From NCBI GenBank assembly GCA_003070825.1, contig QBLP01000090.1, positions 1 through 6,967 on the forward strand: a stretch of DNA of 6,967 bases, given 5' to 3'. The notes below the pieces were generated by a model that searched no databases, had not been told where the DNA came from, and saw only the letters and a list, made by a program, of their open reading frames with translations. Below are positions 1 to 6,435 of the stretch, piece by piece. The DNA is from Halanaerobium sp. Lineage in GTDB: Bacteria > Bacillota > Halanaerobiia > Halanaerobiales > Halanaerobiaceae. Position 1 is the first letter of the stretch, and each line of letters starts with the position of its first letter. A program made the translations under genes and the position numbers.

Positions 1-624
1 GGTAATGACAGGTATTATTCTGAGTCATCCCCTAAAATAATTGATACAAGTGCTATTATTGATGGAAGAATATTTGAAGTTTATAAAAACAATTTTATAG
101 ATGGAATTTTAATTGTTCCCCGTTTTGTATTAGAGGAATTACAAAATGTTGCAGATTCAGATAGAGAATTAAAAAGAAAAAAAGGTAGACTGGGATTGGA
201 AATATTAAAAAAATTACAAAATGATCTTGGAGAAAATATTGTTATTCTAGATAAAGAAGTTAATAGTCAGGAAGTTGATCATAAGTTAGTTTATCTGGCT
301 AAAGAATTAAATGCTGATTTAATATCCAGTGATTATAATTTAAATCAACTTGCTGAGTTACAGGGGATTAAGGTTATTAATATAAATAGATTGGCTAATG
401 CTCTTAAACCTGTTCTTTTACCAGGAGAAAAAAAGAAAGTGGAAATCATCAAAAAGGGAAAAGAACAGGGTCAGGGTATTGCATATCTTAAAGACGGGAC
501 AATGATAGTTGTTGAGGGCGGCCAAAATCATATAGGAGAAAAAATTAATGTAGTTATCTCAAGCTTTTTTCAGAAAAATTCAGGAAGAATGTATTTTGCA
601 AATTTGTCATCTAAAAATATTTAA
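1..624 (+). CDS. PIN/TRAM domain protein, YacL-like (5' end cut off by the window)
   Basis: The reading frame is open from base 1, so 207 C-terminal residues are visible; the apparent TTG start at 196 lies inside the PIN domain and is not the real start. A PIN-type nuclease fold runs over visible residues 12-130. It begins with IIDTSAIIDGRI (acidic D15), continues with VPRFVLEELQNVADS (E46) and QEVDHKL (D93), and carries SSDYNLN (D111); these acidic residues would form the metal-binding active site. LANALKPVLLPGE leads into a TRAM domain (about residues 143-205, including GIAYLKDGTMIVVEGG), a small RNA-binding beta barrel. This PIN-then-TRAM order is that of the YacL family, which usually has about 360 residues with several N-terminal membrane helices; that part is outside the window. 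The family is thought to act on RNA at the membrane, but its substrate is not established. It ends 28 bases before the HMA gene. Family call confident; cellular role not. Confidence 0.92.
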   Translation, partial: GNDRYYSESSPKIIDTSAIIDGRIFEVYKNNFIDGILIVPRFVLEELQNVADSDRELKRKKGRLGLEILKKLQNDLGENIVILDKEVNSQEVDHKLVYLAKELNADLISSDYNLNQLAELQGIKVININRLANALKPVLLPGEKKKVEIIKKGKEQGQGIAYLKDGTMIVVEGGQNHIGEKINVVISSFFQKNSGRMYFANLSSKNI

Positions 625-639
625 TAATAAATAGTAAAT

Positions 640-648
640 GGGGAGGGT
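640..648 (+). promoter_or_regulatory. Ribosome binding site that fixes the HMA gene start
   Basis: GGGGAGGGT sits 4 bases before ATG 653. An in-frame ATG at 638 overlaps this site and has no Shine-Dalgarno of its own at a usable distance, so 653 is the better start. Confidence 0.75.
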
Positions 649-652
649 TATA

Positions 653-889
653 ATGACTGCAAAAATCAAAAATAATGCAGAACTAGTGATTAAAATAGAA
701 GGAATGAAATGTTTTTATTGCTTTACAGTAGTTGCTGATATTTTAAGAGAATTTGATGGTATTAAAGAAATTAGAGTTGGTTTAAATAAAGGAAATGCAA
801 TTGTAAGATATGATAAAGAAAAAGTTAGTTCAGAAGAACTTCTTGAGAGCTTAAAAAAAGCAGGTTATAACGCTGTCCCAAAAAATTAA
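653..889 (+). CDS. Heavy-metal-associated (HMA) domain protein, CopZ-like
   Basis: This 78-residue single-domain protein has the ferredoxin-like pattern of an HMA metal chaperone. A first beta strand (LVIKIEG, residues 11-17) runs into GMKCFYC, matching the family GMxCxxC loop with metal-ligating C20 and C23. A helix follows (ADILREFDGI), then two strands (IKEIRVGLN, NAIVRYD), a helix (EELLESLKKAGY) and a short last strand. Such proteins bind soft metals, classically Cu(I), and hand them to P-type ATPases or repressors in the cytoplasm. The aromatic FY pair between the cysteines is unusual, as the copper loop is more often TCAHC or TCGHC, so the metal is uncertain. A roughly 10-residue N-terminal extension precedes the domain. 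It lies between the PIN-TRAM gene and rnfC, on the same strand, and its 3' end may hold the rnf promoter. The domain call is strong; copper specificity is inference. Confidence 0.88.
   Translation: MTAKIKNNAELVIKIEGMKCFYCFTVVADILREFDGIKEIRVGLNKGNAIVRYDKEKVSSEELLESLKKAGYNAVPKN
843..871 (+). promoter_or_regulatory. Candidate sigma-A promoter for the rnf genes
   Basis: TTGAGA (843-848) and TATAAC (866-871) are separated by exactly 17 bases, and each box matches the vegetative consensus at five of six positions. It lies inside the last codons of the HMA gene. Transcription would start near 878 and give rnfC a leader of roughly 58 bases. It was found by eye in an AT-rich sequence, so a chance match is possible. 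Read-through from upstream genes is also likely, because no terminator separates them. Confidence 0.4.
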
Positions 890-918
890 TATGATTTTTA
901 AATCTAGAATAACACAAT

Positions 919-926
919 AGGGGTGA
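919..926 (+). promoter_or_regulatory. Ribosome binding site of rnfC (GTG start)
   Basis: AGGGGTGA ends 9 bases before GTG 936. It supports this non-ATG start, after which the protein reads KALTFKQGIHPEYNKELT, the usual beginning of RnfC. Confidence 0.7.
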
Positions 927-935
927 AATTGTATA

Positions 936-2261
936 GTGAAAGCGTTGACTTTTAAACAGGGTATACATCCTGAGTATAATAAGGAACTAACAAAGGATAA
1001 ACCCTTAAAAAATTCGAAACGTCCTGAGGAGGTAATTATTCCTCTGAAACAGCACATTGGAGCACCTTTAAAGGTGCTTGTTAAAAAAGGTGATAAGGTG
1101 GACATGGGTCAGAAGATTGCAGATGGAGACAGTTTTGTCTGTGCACCTATTCATGCTTCAGTCTCTGGAACTGTTAAAGAAATAAGAAAAGTAACAGATC
1201 CTGGCGGAAATATTGTTGATGCTGTAGTTATCGAAGCAGCAGAAGAGGATACACTTAATTCTGGTTTAGAAAAACATGATAATTTAGATCAACTTGATGC
1301 AGATCAAATTAGAAAAATCATTAGAGAAGCAGGAATTGTAGGTATGGGAGGAGCAATGTTTCCCACTCACGTTAAGGTTTCTATTCCCGAAGACAAAAGT
1401 GTTGATTATGTAATTTTAAATGGAGCCGAATGTGAGCCTTATCTAACTGTTGACCATCGGGTAATGGTGGAAAGACCAAAGAGTATTGTTTTTGGTTTAA
1501 AAGCTTTAATGAAAGCTGCCGGTGCATCCGGAGGTTTTATTGGGATTGAAGAAAATAAGCCCGAAGCAATTGAAAGTATGCAGGATGCGGTTAAGGATGA
1601 CAAAAATATTGAAGTAAAGGTTTTAGAAACAAAGTATCCACAGGGTGGAGAAAAAATGTTGATTGAGGCTATTCTGGGACGAGAAGTTCCTGCTGGTGGT
1701 CTACCGCTTGATGTAGGGGTAGTGGTCAACAATACCTCGACAGCAGCTGCAGTTGCAGATGCAATTAGAGATGGAAAACCTCTTTATGAAAGGTCTATCT
1801 CAATTACCGGTCGCGGAATAAATTCTCCCCAAAATTTAATTTATCGAATAGGTACTAATATTGGTGATTTGGTTGAAGAAGCAGGTGGCTTAAAAGAAAA
1901 TGCAGCTAAAGTTATTACCGGTGGTCCAATGATGGGTAAGGCACAAAAGTCTCTCAATATTCCCGGTGTTAAAGGTACTTCCGGTATTTTAGTGCTGGTT
2001 CAGGAGGAAGTCGAAGTATATGAACCTTCTCCCTGTATTAACTGTGCTCGCTGTGTTGATGCCTGTCCTATGTTTTTAATGCCAACTCAGCTGGCAAATT
2101 ATGCGAAAAATGAGATGGTCGAGGAATTGGAAGAATGGCAGATATTAAGCTGTGTTGAATGTGGTTCCTGTTCTTTTGTCTGTCCATCTAAAATACCTCT
2201 GGTACATCATCTGCGTCTTGGTAAGGCACAGGTCATGGCCAAAAAAAGAGAAGAGAATTAA
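936..2261 (+). CDS. rnfC: Electron transport complex subunit RnfC
   Basis: RnfC is the cytoplasmic-face subunit of the Rnf complex. It carries FMN and exchanges electrons with NAD(H), and two [4Fe-4S] clusters relay them onward. The 441-residue length is normal for the short Bacillota form, which lacks the long C-terminal repeats of proteobacterial RnfC. The N-terminus (FKQGIHPEYNKELTKDKP) is diagnostic. A lipoyl-like barrel follows (about residues 30-90), then the NADH/FMN domain with GIVGMGGAMFPTHVK (133-147), NGAECEPYLTVD (162-173) and YPQGGEK. The two ferredoxin-type motifs are intact: C367, C370, C373, C377-P and C406, C409, C412, C416-P. Translation starts at GTG with a good ribosome site. 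It opens the rnfCDGEA block, with rnfD starting 15 bases after its stop. Identification is secure. Confidence 0.97.
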   Translation: MKALTFKQGIHPEYNKELTKDKPLKNSKRPEEVIIPLKQHIGAPLKVLVKKGDKVDMGQKIADGDSFVCAPIHASVSGTVKEIRKVTDPGGNIVDAVVIEAAEEDTLNSGLEKHDNLDQLDADQIRKIIREAGIVGMGGAMFPTHVKVSIPEDKSVDYVILNGAECEPYLTVDHRVMVERPKSIVFGLKALMKAAGASGGFIGIEENKPEAIESMQDAVKDDKNIEVKVLETKYPQGGEKMLIEAILGREVPAGGLPLDVGVVVNNTSTAAAVADAIRDGKPLYERSISITGRGINSPQNLIYRIGTNIGDLVEEAGGLKENAAKVITGGPMMGKAQKSLNIPGVKGTSGILVLVQEEVEVYEPSPCINCARCVDACPMFLMPTQLANYAKNEMVEELEEWQILSCVECGSCSFVCPSKIPLVHHLRLGKAQVMAKKREEN

Positions 2262-2276
2262 GGGGGATAATCAATA

Positions 2277-3185
2277 ATGAATAACGAATTAATTGTAACA
2301 TCCTCACCACATATCAGAGCTCAGGATTCAGTCCCAAAAATAATGTGGTCAGTTGTAATTGCTCTGCTGCCAGCAGTTTTTGCTGCTGTATATTTCTTTC
2401 AAGCAAGAGCAATTTCAGTGGTTCTGACAGCTGTTGCTGGTGCGGTTTTAACAGAATACATATTTCAAAAAATTAGAAATAAAAAAATTATGATTAAAGA
2501 TGGAAGTGCAGTAGTTACAGGATTACTTCTGGCACTTACACTCCCACCTTCGATTCCGCTCTGGACTGCTTTTTTTGGTTCAGTAGTTGCTATTGGTCTG
2601 GGAAAACAGGTTTTTGGTGGAATCGGACAAAATTCATTTAATCCAGCCTTAGTTGGGAGAGCATTTTTAACAGCTTCTTATCCAGTTTTAATGACTACCT
2701 GGACTGTAGATGGAGTTTCTTCTGCAACACCTTTAAGTCAGATGAAAATGGAAGGGATTGCAACTGATACCTGGAATCTTTTTGTAGGTCAGATTGGTGG
2801 TTCTTTAGGAGAGACATCAGCCTTAGCTCTATTATTAGGTTTTTCTTATCTTTTATATAAAGGCTATGTAAACTGGAGAATTCCGCTGGCAATGGTTGGA
2901 ACAGTATTTTTAGGCACTTTTGCCTTTGGTTCAGATCCAATTTTTCATCTTTTCGCAGGTGGCTTAATGCTGGGTGCGCTATTTATGGCTACTGATATGG
3001 TCTCCAGTCCAACAACAAAGTTGGGACGCTGGATTTTTGGAATTGGAGCCGGCCTTTTAGTTGTTATAATTAGACTCTGGGGTGGATATCCAGAAGGTGT
3101 AATGTACAGTATTTTATTGATGAATACAGCAGTACCTTTAATTAACAGATATACAAGACCCCGCAGTTTAGGAGAGGTGAGATAA
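2277..3185 (+). CDS. rnfD: Electron transport complex subunit RnfD
   Basis: This 302-residue polytopic membrane protein is homologous to NqrB of the sodium-pumping NADH:quinone reductase. It starts with LIVTSSPHIRAQDSVPKIMW, typical of RnfD, and has about ten hydrophobic helices. The signature FGGIGQNSFNPALVGRAF lies in the first half. The covalent FMN site appears as GVSSATPL, with T151 the predicted threonine that receives the phosphoester-linked flavin; that position is inferred from the family [ST]xAT pattern. In the complex RnfD takes part in coupling electron flow to Na+ or H+ movement. AGGGGGA at 2261-2267 provides the ribosome site. rnfG begins on the base right after the rnfD stop, which suggests coupled translation. 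A flavin transferase (ApbE) would be needed for maturation and is not in this window. Confidence 0.97.
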   Translation: MNNELIVTSSPHIRAQDSVPKIMWSVVIALLPAVFAAVYFFQARAISVVLTAVAGAVLTEYIFQKIRNKKIMIKDGSAVVTGLLLALTLPPSIPLWTAFFGSVVAIGLGKQVFGGIGQNSFNPALVGRAFLTASYPVLMTTWTVDGVSSATPLSQMKMEGIATDTWNLFVGQIGGSLGETSALALLLGFSYLLYKGYVNWRIPLAMVGTVFLGTFAFGSDPIFHLFAGGLMLGALFMATDMVSSPTTKLGRWIFGIGAGLLVVIIRLWGGYPEGVMYSILLMNTAVPLINRYTRPRSLGEVR

Positions 3186-3746
3186 ATGGAAAAGAATAGT
3201 ACAAAAGCCATGATTATAACTTTAGCCACTATAGGGATAATATCTGCTATATTATTGACCTTTGTCTATCAGTGGACGATTCCATATATCGAAGAAAATC
3301 AGGAAGAAACAAGAAGAGCTGCAATTAAAGAAGTTTTGCCCTTAGCGGAAGAAATCAATCAGGTAGAAAGAGAGAGTCAGATTTTTTACGAAGGTTATGA
3401 CAATAGTGGTAATCGAGTAGGAGTGGCATATCAGCACAGTGGTGGTGGCTACAATGGACCGATAGAATTAATGATCGGAGTTGATCTGGAAGCAGAAGAA
3501 ATAATTCAGATTAGTATCCTAAATCATCAGGAAACTCCCGGACTGGGAGCACGAATTACAGAAGAGGAATACAAGAGTAATTTTGTCGGTAAACCATTTG
3601 GTGATTATGTAGTTGTTAAAACTCCTCCCTCTAAAACTATGGAAGTCCAGGCGGTTGCAGGTGCTACAATTTCTTCAAGTAATACTACCAGAATTGTGGA
3701 AGAAGCTGTCAGTATGATCAATAATGCCTATGGAGGTGGAAGTTAA
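3186..3746 (+). CDS. rnfG: Electron transport complex subunit RnfG (FMN-binding)
   Basis: RnfG is the membrane-anchored, outward-facing FMN subunit, related to NqrC. The 186 residues comprise one N-terminal helix (about 8-29, MIITLATIGIISAILLTF) and an extracytoplasmic FMN-binding domain. Family landmarks are GGGYNGPIELMIGVD, then NHQETPGLGARITEEEY, then the flavinylation motif VQAVAGATISS with T161 the predicted covalent FMN residue. The motif departs from the common DxxSGAT form: the first acidic position is Q and the residue before GAT is A. The core GAT is intact, and I believe similar forms occur in other Bacillota RnfG. The start follows directly on the rnfD stop, behind GGAGAGGTGA. Its own stop overlaps the rnfE start by one base. 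Identification is secure. Confidence 0.96.
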   Translation: MEKNSTKAMIITLATIGIISAILLTFVYQWTIPYIEENQEETRRAAIKEVLPLAEEINQVERESQIFYEGYDNSGNRVGVAYQHSGGGYNGPIELMIGVDLEAEEIIQISILNHQETPGLGARITEEEYKSNFVGKPFGDYVVVKTPPSKTMEVQAVAGATISSSNTTRIVEEAVSMINNAYGGGS

Positions 3747-4372
3747 TGTCAGTTAACGCAAAACAGTTAATTTCTGATTTTAAAAATGGGCTCTGGCAGG
3801 AAAATCCTATTTTTCGTCTTGTTATTGGTATGTGTCCAACTCTTGCTGTAACTAATACTATGGTAAATGGGTTGGCGATGGGATTAGCAACTTCTTTTGT
3901 TCTCATTTCTTCAGAAATTGTGGTTTCTTTAATTAAAAAATTGATTCCTGGTGATGTTAGAATACCAAGTTACATATTAATTATTGCAACATTTGTTACT
4001 TTTGTTGACTATTTCTTAAAAGCTTTTTATCCTTCTATTGCTGCTTCATTAAGTTTATTTGTACCCTTAATAGTTGTTAACTGTCTAATATTAGGAAGAC
4101 AGGAAACTTTTGCGTCTCAGAATCCTGTTCATCGGTCCTTTGCAGATGCCCTGGGAATGGGAATTGGTTTTACATGGGCCTTACTTTTATTGAGTGCGGT
4201 GAGAGAATTATTTGGTATGGGTTCAATGTTTGGACTACAAATACTGGGAGACTGGTATAGACCGATGGTTATTATGGTATTACCTGCAGGAGCATTTATC
4301 ACACTGGGGATTTTAATAGCAATTATGAATGTGATTGGTAAAAATGCTACAAATGATACTACTTGTCACTAA
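3746..4372 (+). CDS. rnfE: Electron transport complex subunit RnfE
   Basis: RnfE is a 208-residue, roughly six-helix membrane subunit homologous to NqrD. It pairs with RnfA, and in known Rnf and Nqr structures the two share a buried [2Fe-2S] cluster made from one half-helix cysteine pair of each subunit. The expected cysteines are visible: C30 in NPIFRLVIGMCPTLAVT and C113 in VVNCLILGRQETFA. The N-terminus (LISDFKNGLWQENPIFRLVI) is characteristic of RnfE rather than RnfA. The ATG sits in TAATG, overlapping the rnfG stop by one base, with GGAGGTGGA just upstream, so translation is very likely coupled. The C-terminal tail NATNDTTCH is short and polar. rnfA follows after 15 bases. Secure call. 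Confidence 0.96.
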   Translation: MSVNAKQLISDFKNGLWQENPIFRLVIGMCPTLAVTNTMVNGLAMGLATSFVLISSEIVVSLIKKLIPGDVRIPSYILIIATFVTFVDYFLKAFYPSIAASLSLFVPLIVVNCLILGRQETFASQNPVHRSFADALGMGIGFTWALLLLSAVRELFGMGSMFGLQILGDWYRPMVIMVLPAGAFITLGILIAIMNVIGKNATNDTTCH

Positions 4373-4387
4373 CAGGAGGAATTAAAG

Positions 4388-4978
4388 ATGTCAGAATTCA
4401 CTCAACTTGTTCTACTCTTTTTTGGAACAGTTTTTGTTAATAACTTTATCTTAGTTAGATTTTTAGGGATTTGTCCTTTTTTAGGTGTATCAAAACAGGT
4501 AGAGACTGCCATGGGGATGGGTTTAGCAACAACATTTGTTATGACTTTGACTGGTGCTGCAACATGGCTGATTAACACCTATATTTTAGAAGCATTAAAT
4601 TTACCGTTTTTACAGTATGTATCATTTATTATTGTAATTGCATCTCTGGTTCAGTTTGTAGAGATGTTTATTAAAAAAACAAGTCCCGTACTTTATAAAT
4701 CATTAGGAATCTTTCTGCCATTAATCACAACAAATTGTGCAATTTTAGGTCTTGCGCTACTAATTCCACTTAATGGATACAGTTTTATCGGCAGTACAGT
4801 ATTTGGGTTTGGTGCTGGAATAGGTTTTACTCTGGCGATTGTATTGATGGCAGGACTGAGAGAAAAATTAGAATTTGGCGATGTACCGGGAGTATTAAAA
4901 GGTGTACCAGTAACTTTGATTATTGCTGGTATTATGGCGATGGCTTTTATGGGTTTTTCTGGTTTAATAACTATATAA
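4388..4978 (+). CDS. rnfA: Electron transport complex subunit RnfA
   Basis: RnfA is the 196-residue membrane partner of RnfE, homologous to NqrE. Its helices are arranged as an inverted copy around the shared [2Fe-2S] site. The ligands are visible: C29 in NNFILVRFLGICPFLGVSK and C117 in ITTNCAILGLAL. GMGLATTFVMT and GFTLAIVLMAGLREKLE are further family segments. A full AGGAGGA (4374-4380) precedes the ATG. In most Bacillota rnfB would follow here, within a few bases of the rnfA stop. In this genome 85 bases pass without a gene and then a metal permease begins, so rnfA is the last rnf gene of this locus. Secure call. Confidence 0.97.
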   Translation: MSEFTQLVLLFFGTVFVNNFILVRFLGICPFLGVSKQVETAMGMGLATTFVMTLTGAATWLINTYILEALNLPFLQYVSFIIVIASLVQFVEMFIKKTSPVLYKSLGIFLPLITTNCAILGLALLIPLNGYSFIGSTVFGFGAGIGFTLAIVLMAGLREKLEFGDVPGVLKGVPVTLIIAGIMAMAFMGFSGLITI

Positions 4979-5003
4979 TATTTATCAATTTAAGGAATTA
5001 AAT

Positions 5004-5024
5004 AATTTTCATATGTAGAAAATT
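5004..5024 (+). other. Weak AT-rich hairpin after rnfA
   Basis: AATTTTC (5004-5010) and GAAAATT (5018-5024) form a 7-bp inverted repeat around a 7-base loop, in the 85-base gap between rnfA and the ZIP gene. There is no GC-rich stem and no T run after it, so it is not a convincing terminator. It may mark an RNA processing site or be chance in AT-rich DNA. Confidence 0.3.
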
Positions 5025-5050
5025 GAGTTGTTAAAATGTTATAAGAAATT

Positions 5051-5057
5051 AAGGATG
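5051..5057 (+). promoter_or_regulatory. Ribosome binding site that fixes the ZIP gene start
   Basis: AAGGATG lies about 9 bases before ATG 5064. The in-frame ATG at 5055 falls on this site, and an in-frame TTG at 5028 has no ribosome site. The 12 residues between 5028 and 5064 are charged and unlike the start of a ZIP transporter. Confidence 0.65.
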
Positions 5058-5063
5058 ATAAAA

Positions 5064-5804
5064 ATGAATTATTTGTTATATGTATCCCTTATTGGTTTCT
5101 TTTCTGGTACATTAGGAACTGTGGGTGGTGGCTTAATTGTATTATTAGTTAGAGAAATCAAAACAAAATTTTTAAGTATAATTTTAGGGATTTCCGCAGG
5201 GATTATGACTGTTGTAATTTTTTTAGATCTGATTCCTGAAGCACAGATAACCGGTTCAATCTGGAGCAGTCTAACTGGATTATTTTTAGGAGTTATGTTA
5301 ATTAGTATTTTGGATATGTTATTTCCGCATCAAAATTTTGTTTCAATAGATGATGATGAGAGTCATTATTTAAAGGCCGGTATTCTGCTGGCAGTTGGTA
5401 TTGCTCTGCATAATATACCTGAGGGTTTAGCAATTGGAGCTGGTTATAGTTCTGCTGATAATTTAGGTCTGGGTTTAGCTGTGATTATGGCTGTACAAAA
5501 TTTTCCAGAAGGAATGGCAGTTGCTACCACTTTGAGTTTAGCAGGTTTAAAGAATGTAGAAGTTATTTTAATTACATTGTTGTCTGGTATTCCTATGGGT
5601 ATAGGTTCTTTTCTGGGAGCTTATTTAGGAAATATTTCAAATCTGAGTTTATCTATTTCTTTAGGTCTGGCAGCTGGAGCAATGTTATATATTACATTTG
5701 ATGGGCTTATTCCTGATGCACATAAAAAAGCTGAAGGATACACAGCAATTTTTGGTATTATAAACGGTGTTTTTTTGGGATTGATTTTAAGCAACTTTTT
5801 ATAA
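5064..5804 (+). CDS. ZIP-family divalent metal permease (ZupT/GufA-like)
   Basis: This is a 246-residue, predominantly hydrophobic protein with the pattern of ZIP transporters, which move Zn2+, Fe2+ or other divalent metals into the cytoplasm. Helix 1 begins at residue 3 (LLYVSLIGFFSGTLGTVGGG). The two signature helices are intact: ALHNIPEGLAIGAGY with H116, N117, P119, E120, and VQNFPEGMAVATTL with Q145, N146, P148, E149. Q in place of H in the second motif is, as I recall, common in the GufA-like branch. The loop before the first signature is short, with an acidic stretch DDDES and two histidines that could collect metal. DLIPEA and DGLIPDAHK are further conserved acidic patches. It occupies the place normally held by rnfB. 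The substrate cannot be read from sequence. ATG 5064 was chosen for its ribosome site. Confidence 0.93.
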   Translation: MNYLLYVSLIGFFSGTLGTVGGGLIVLLVREIKTKFLSIILGISAGIMTVVIFLDLIPEAQITGSIWSSLTGLFLGVMLISILDMLFPHQNFVSIDDDESHYLKAGILLAVGIALHNIPEGLAIGAGYSSADNLGLGLAVIMAVQNFPEGMAVATTLSLAGLKNVEVILITLLSGIPMGIGSFLGAYLGNISNLSLSISLGLAAGAMLYITFDGLIPDAHKKAEGYTAIFGIINGVFLGLILSNFL

Positions 5805-5805
5805 T
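5775..5805 (+). promoter_or_regulatory. Possible promoter for the NusG domain II gene
   Basis: A perfect TATAAT (5800-5805) overlaps the ZIP stop codon. The best partner upstream is TTGGGA (5775-5780), at a long 19-base spacing and matching TTGACA at four positions. Transcription would begin about 40 bases before the next start codon. The -10 box is good and the -35 box is weak. Confidence 0.28.
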
Positions 5806-5852
5806 TTTAGCAGGTGCACATTATTTAATGAAGATTTTTAAGGGAGATAAAA

Positions 5853-6275
5853 ATGAGCAAAGCATGGGAACTCATGACATTTTATGATAAGGTTTTAATT
5901 GTTATTATAGCTATCATTTCATTATCATTTATATTATTTCCAAATAGTATTCTGAACCAGAATACTAAGGAAGATGAATATATTATTGTTATCCAAACAG
6001 CTAATGGAAGACAAAAACAAGTAAAAATAAATGAAACTTATCAAAGTGAGCCTTTAATTATAGAGGCAGATGGTCCAATTGGAACTACAATTATTGAGGC
6101 ACATAATGGTAGAGTAAGAGTTAAAAAGGCACCACCAGCTGATCCATTGAGAATTGATGAAAAAATTGGGTGGATTAGTGAACCAGGACCTTCAATTATA
6201 TGTGTCCCAAATAAATTAGCTATCTGGATTGAAGAGAGTAAATCTGAACAGGCATTAGATGGTATGTCATGGTAA
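5853..6275 (+). CDS. Membrane-anchored NusG domain II protein lacking the usual cysteine pair
   Basis: The 140 residues hold one N-terminal membrane anchor (about residues 14-30, VLIVIIAIISLSFILFP) followed by an exported NusG domain II. This stand-alone small beta domain is found in Bacillota, often near Rnf or other FMN-linked genes. GPIGTTIIEAHNGRVRVKKA, then EKIGWISEPGPSIICVPNKLAIWIE, match the family's course. In typical members the middle reads like CPDKIC before the KxGW stretch, giving a C-x4-C pair. Here the equivalent residues are D97-PLRI-D102, so both cysteines are aspartates, while the later cysteine (C117 in IICVPNK) is kept. No gap or frameshift is seen. AGGGAGAT (5841-5848) is its ribosome site. 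The molecular function of these stand-alone domains is unknown to me; a transcription role like that of NusG is unlikely for an exported domain. Confidence 0.82.
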   Translation: MSKAWELMTFYDKVLIVIIAIISLSFILFPNSILNQNTKEDEYIIVIQTANGRQKQVKINETYQSEPLIIEADGPIGTTIIEAHNGRVRVKKAPPADPLRIDEKIGWISEPGPSIICVPNKLAIWIEESKSEQALDGMSW

Positions 6276-6350
6276 ATCTAAATATTTACATTTAGTAATA
6301 AATTATGATGTAGAATTTATAAGAAAGTTTTTGCCGAAAGGGGTGATATA
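6276..6350 (+). other. Intergenic leader with a short inverted repeat
   Basis: CTAAAT (6278-6283) and ATTTAG (6290-6295) form a 6-bp AT-rich stem without a T run, so it is not a credible terminator. TTTACA (6285-6290) and TAGAAT (6311-6316) resemble promoter boxes, but their spacing of 20 bases is too long for a confident call. The stretch ends with the strong ribosome site of the 15-codon ORF. Confidence 0.25.
6337..6347 (+). promoter_or_regulatory. Very strong ribosome binding site before a 15-codon ORF
   Basis: AAAGGGGTGAT is close to the full complement of the 16S rRNA tail (AAGGAGGTGAT). Its G run ends 7 bases before ATG 6351. It is among the best ribosome sites in the window, and it is the main argument that the tiny ORF is translated. 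Confidence 0.65.
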
Positions 6351-6398
6351 ATGCTTAAATATTGGATATTTGGAAGAAAAGTATCTCTTGAAAATTAA
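6351..6398 (+). CDS. Possible 15-residue small protein or leader peptide
   Basis: The ORF encodes MLKYWIFGRKVSLEN and stops at TAA 6396. It is far below normal gene length and is offered only because of its excellent ribosome site and spacing. The peptide is basic and aromatic at its start (KYW, then FGRK). It has no signal peptide and no cysteine. It does not look like a textbook attenuator: there is a single Trp, no run of one amino acid and no clear terminator hairpin after it. It may be a true small protein, a translated leader for the downstream PDCC/csoR genes, or the decayed start of a lost gene. The frame after its stop stays open for another 18 codons through the repeat region, which I take as chance. 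I do not recognise it. Confidence 0.35.
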   Translation: MLKYWIFGRKVSLEN

Positions 6399-6435
6399 AT
6401 TAGAGTGTGGTATATTATTGGTATACGGTGTTGGG

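Noticed and set aside
196..198. TTG as the start of the PIN-TRAM gene
   Set aside because: The frame is open to base 1 and the upstream residues carry essential PIN motifs (IDTS, LEEL), so this is an internal Leu codon.
851..1105. Minus-strand frame across the HMA-rnfC junction
   Set aside because: It overlaps two strongly supported genes and its translation resembles no known protein.
1439..1732. Minus-strand open frame of 97 codons opposite rnfC
   Set aside because: It lies wholly inside rnfC, has low-complexity Ser/Thr/Pro-rich translation and no recognised domain; it is a shadow of the coding strand.
2695..3229. Two minus-strand open frames opposite rnfD and the start of rnfG
   Set aside because: Both are antisense to well-identified genes, have no family resemblance and are explained by codon bias in the opposite strand.
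3718..3906. Minus-strand 62-codon frame opposite the start of rnfE
   Set aside because: Antisense shadow within a secure gene; no recognisable family.
4979..5063. A hidden or decayed rnfB after rnfA
   Set aside because: No Cys-rich ferredoxin motif is found in any frame here, and the gap is too short for more than a trace of the gene.
5828..5887. Small ORF beginning at ATG 5828 (MKIFKGDKNEQ...)
   Set aside because: It overlaps the ribosome site and start of the NusG domain II gene, and its own ribosome site is weak and too distant.
6278..6295. Terminator after the NusG domain II gene
   Set aside because: The stem is only six AT-rich base pairs and no T run follows.
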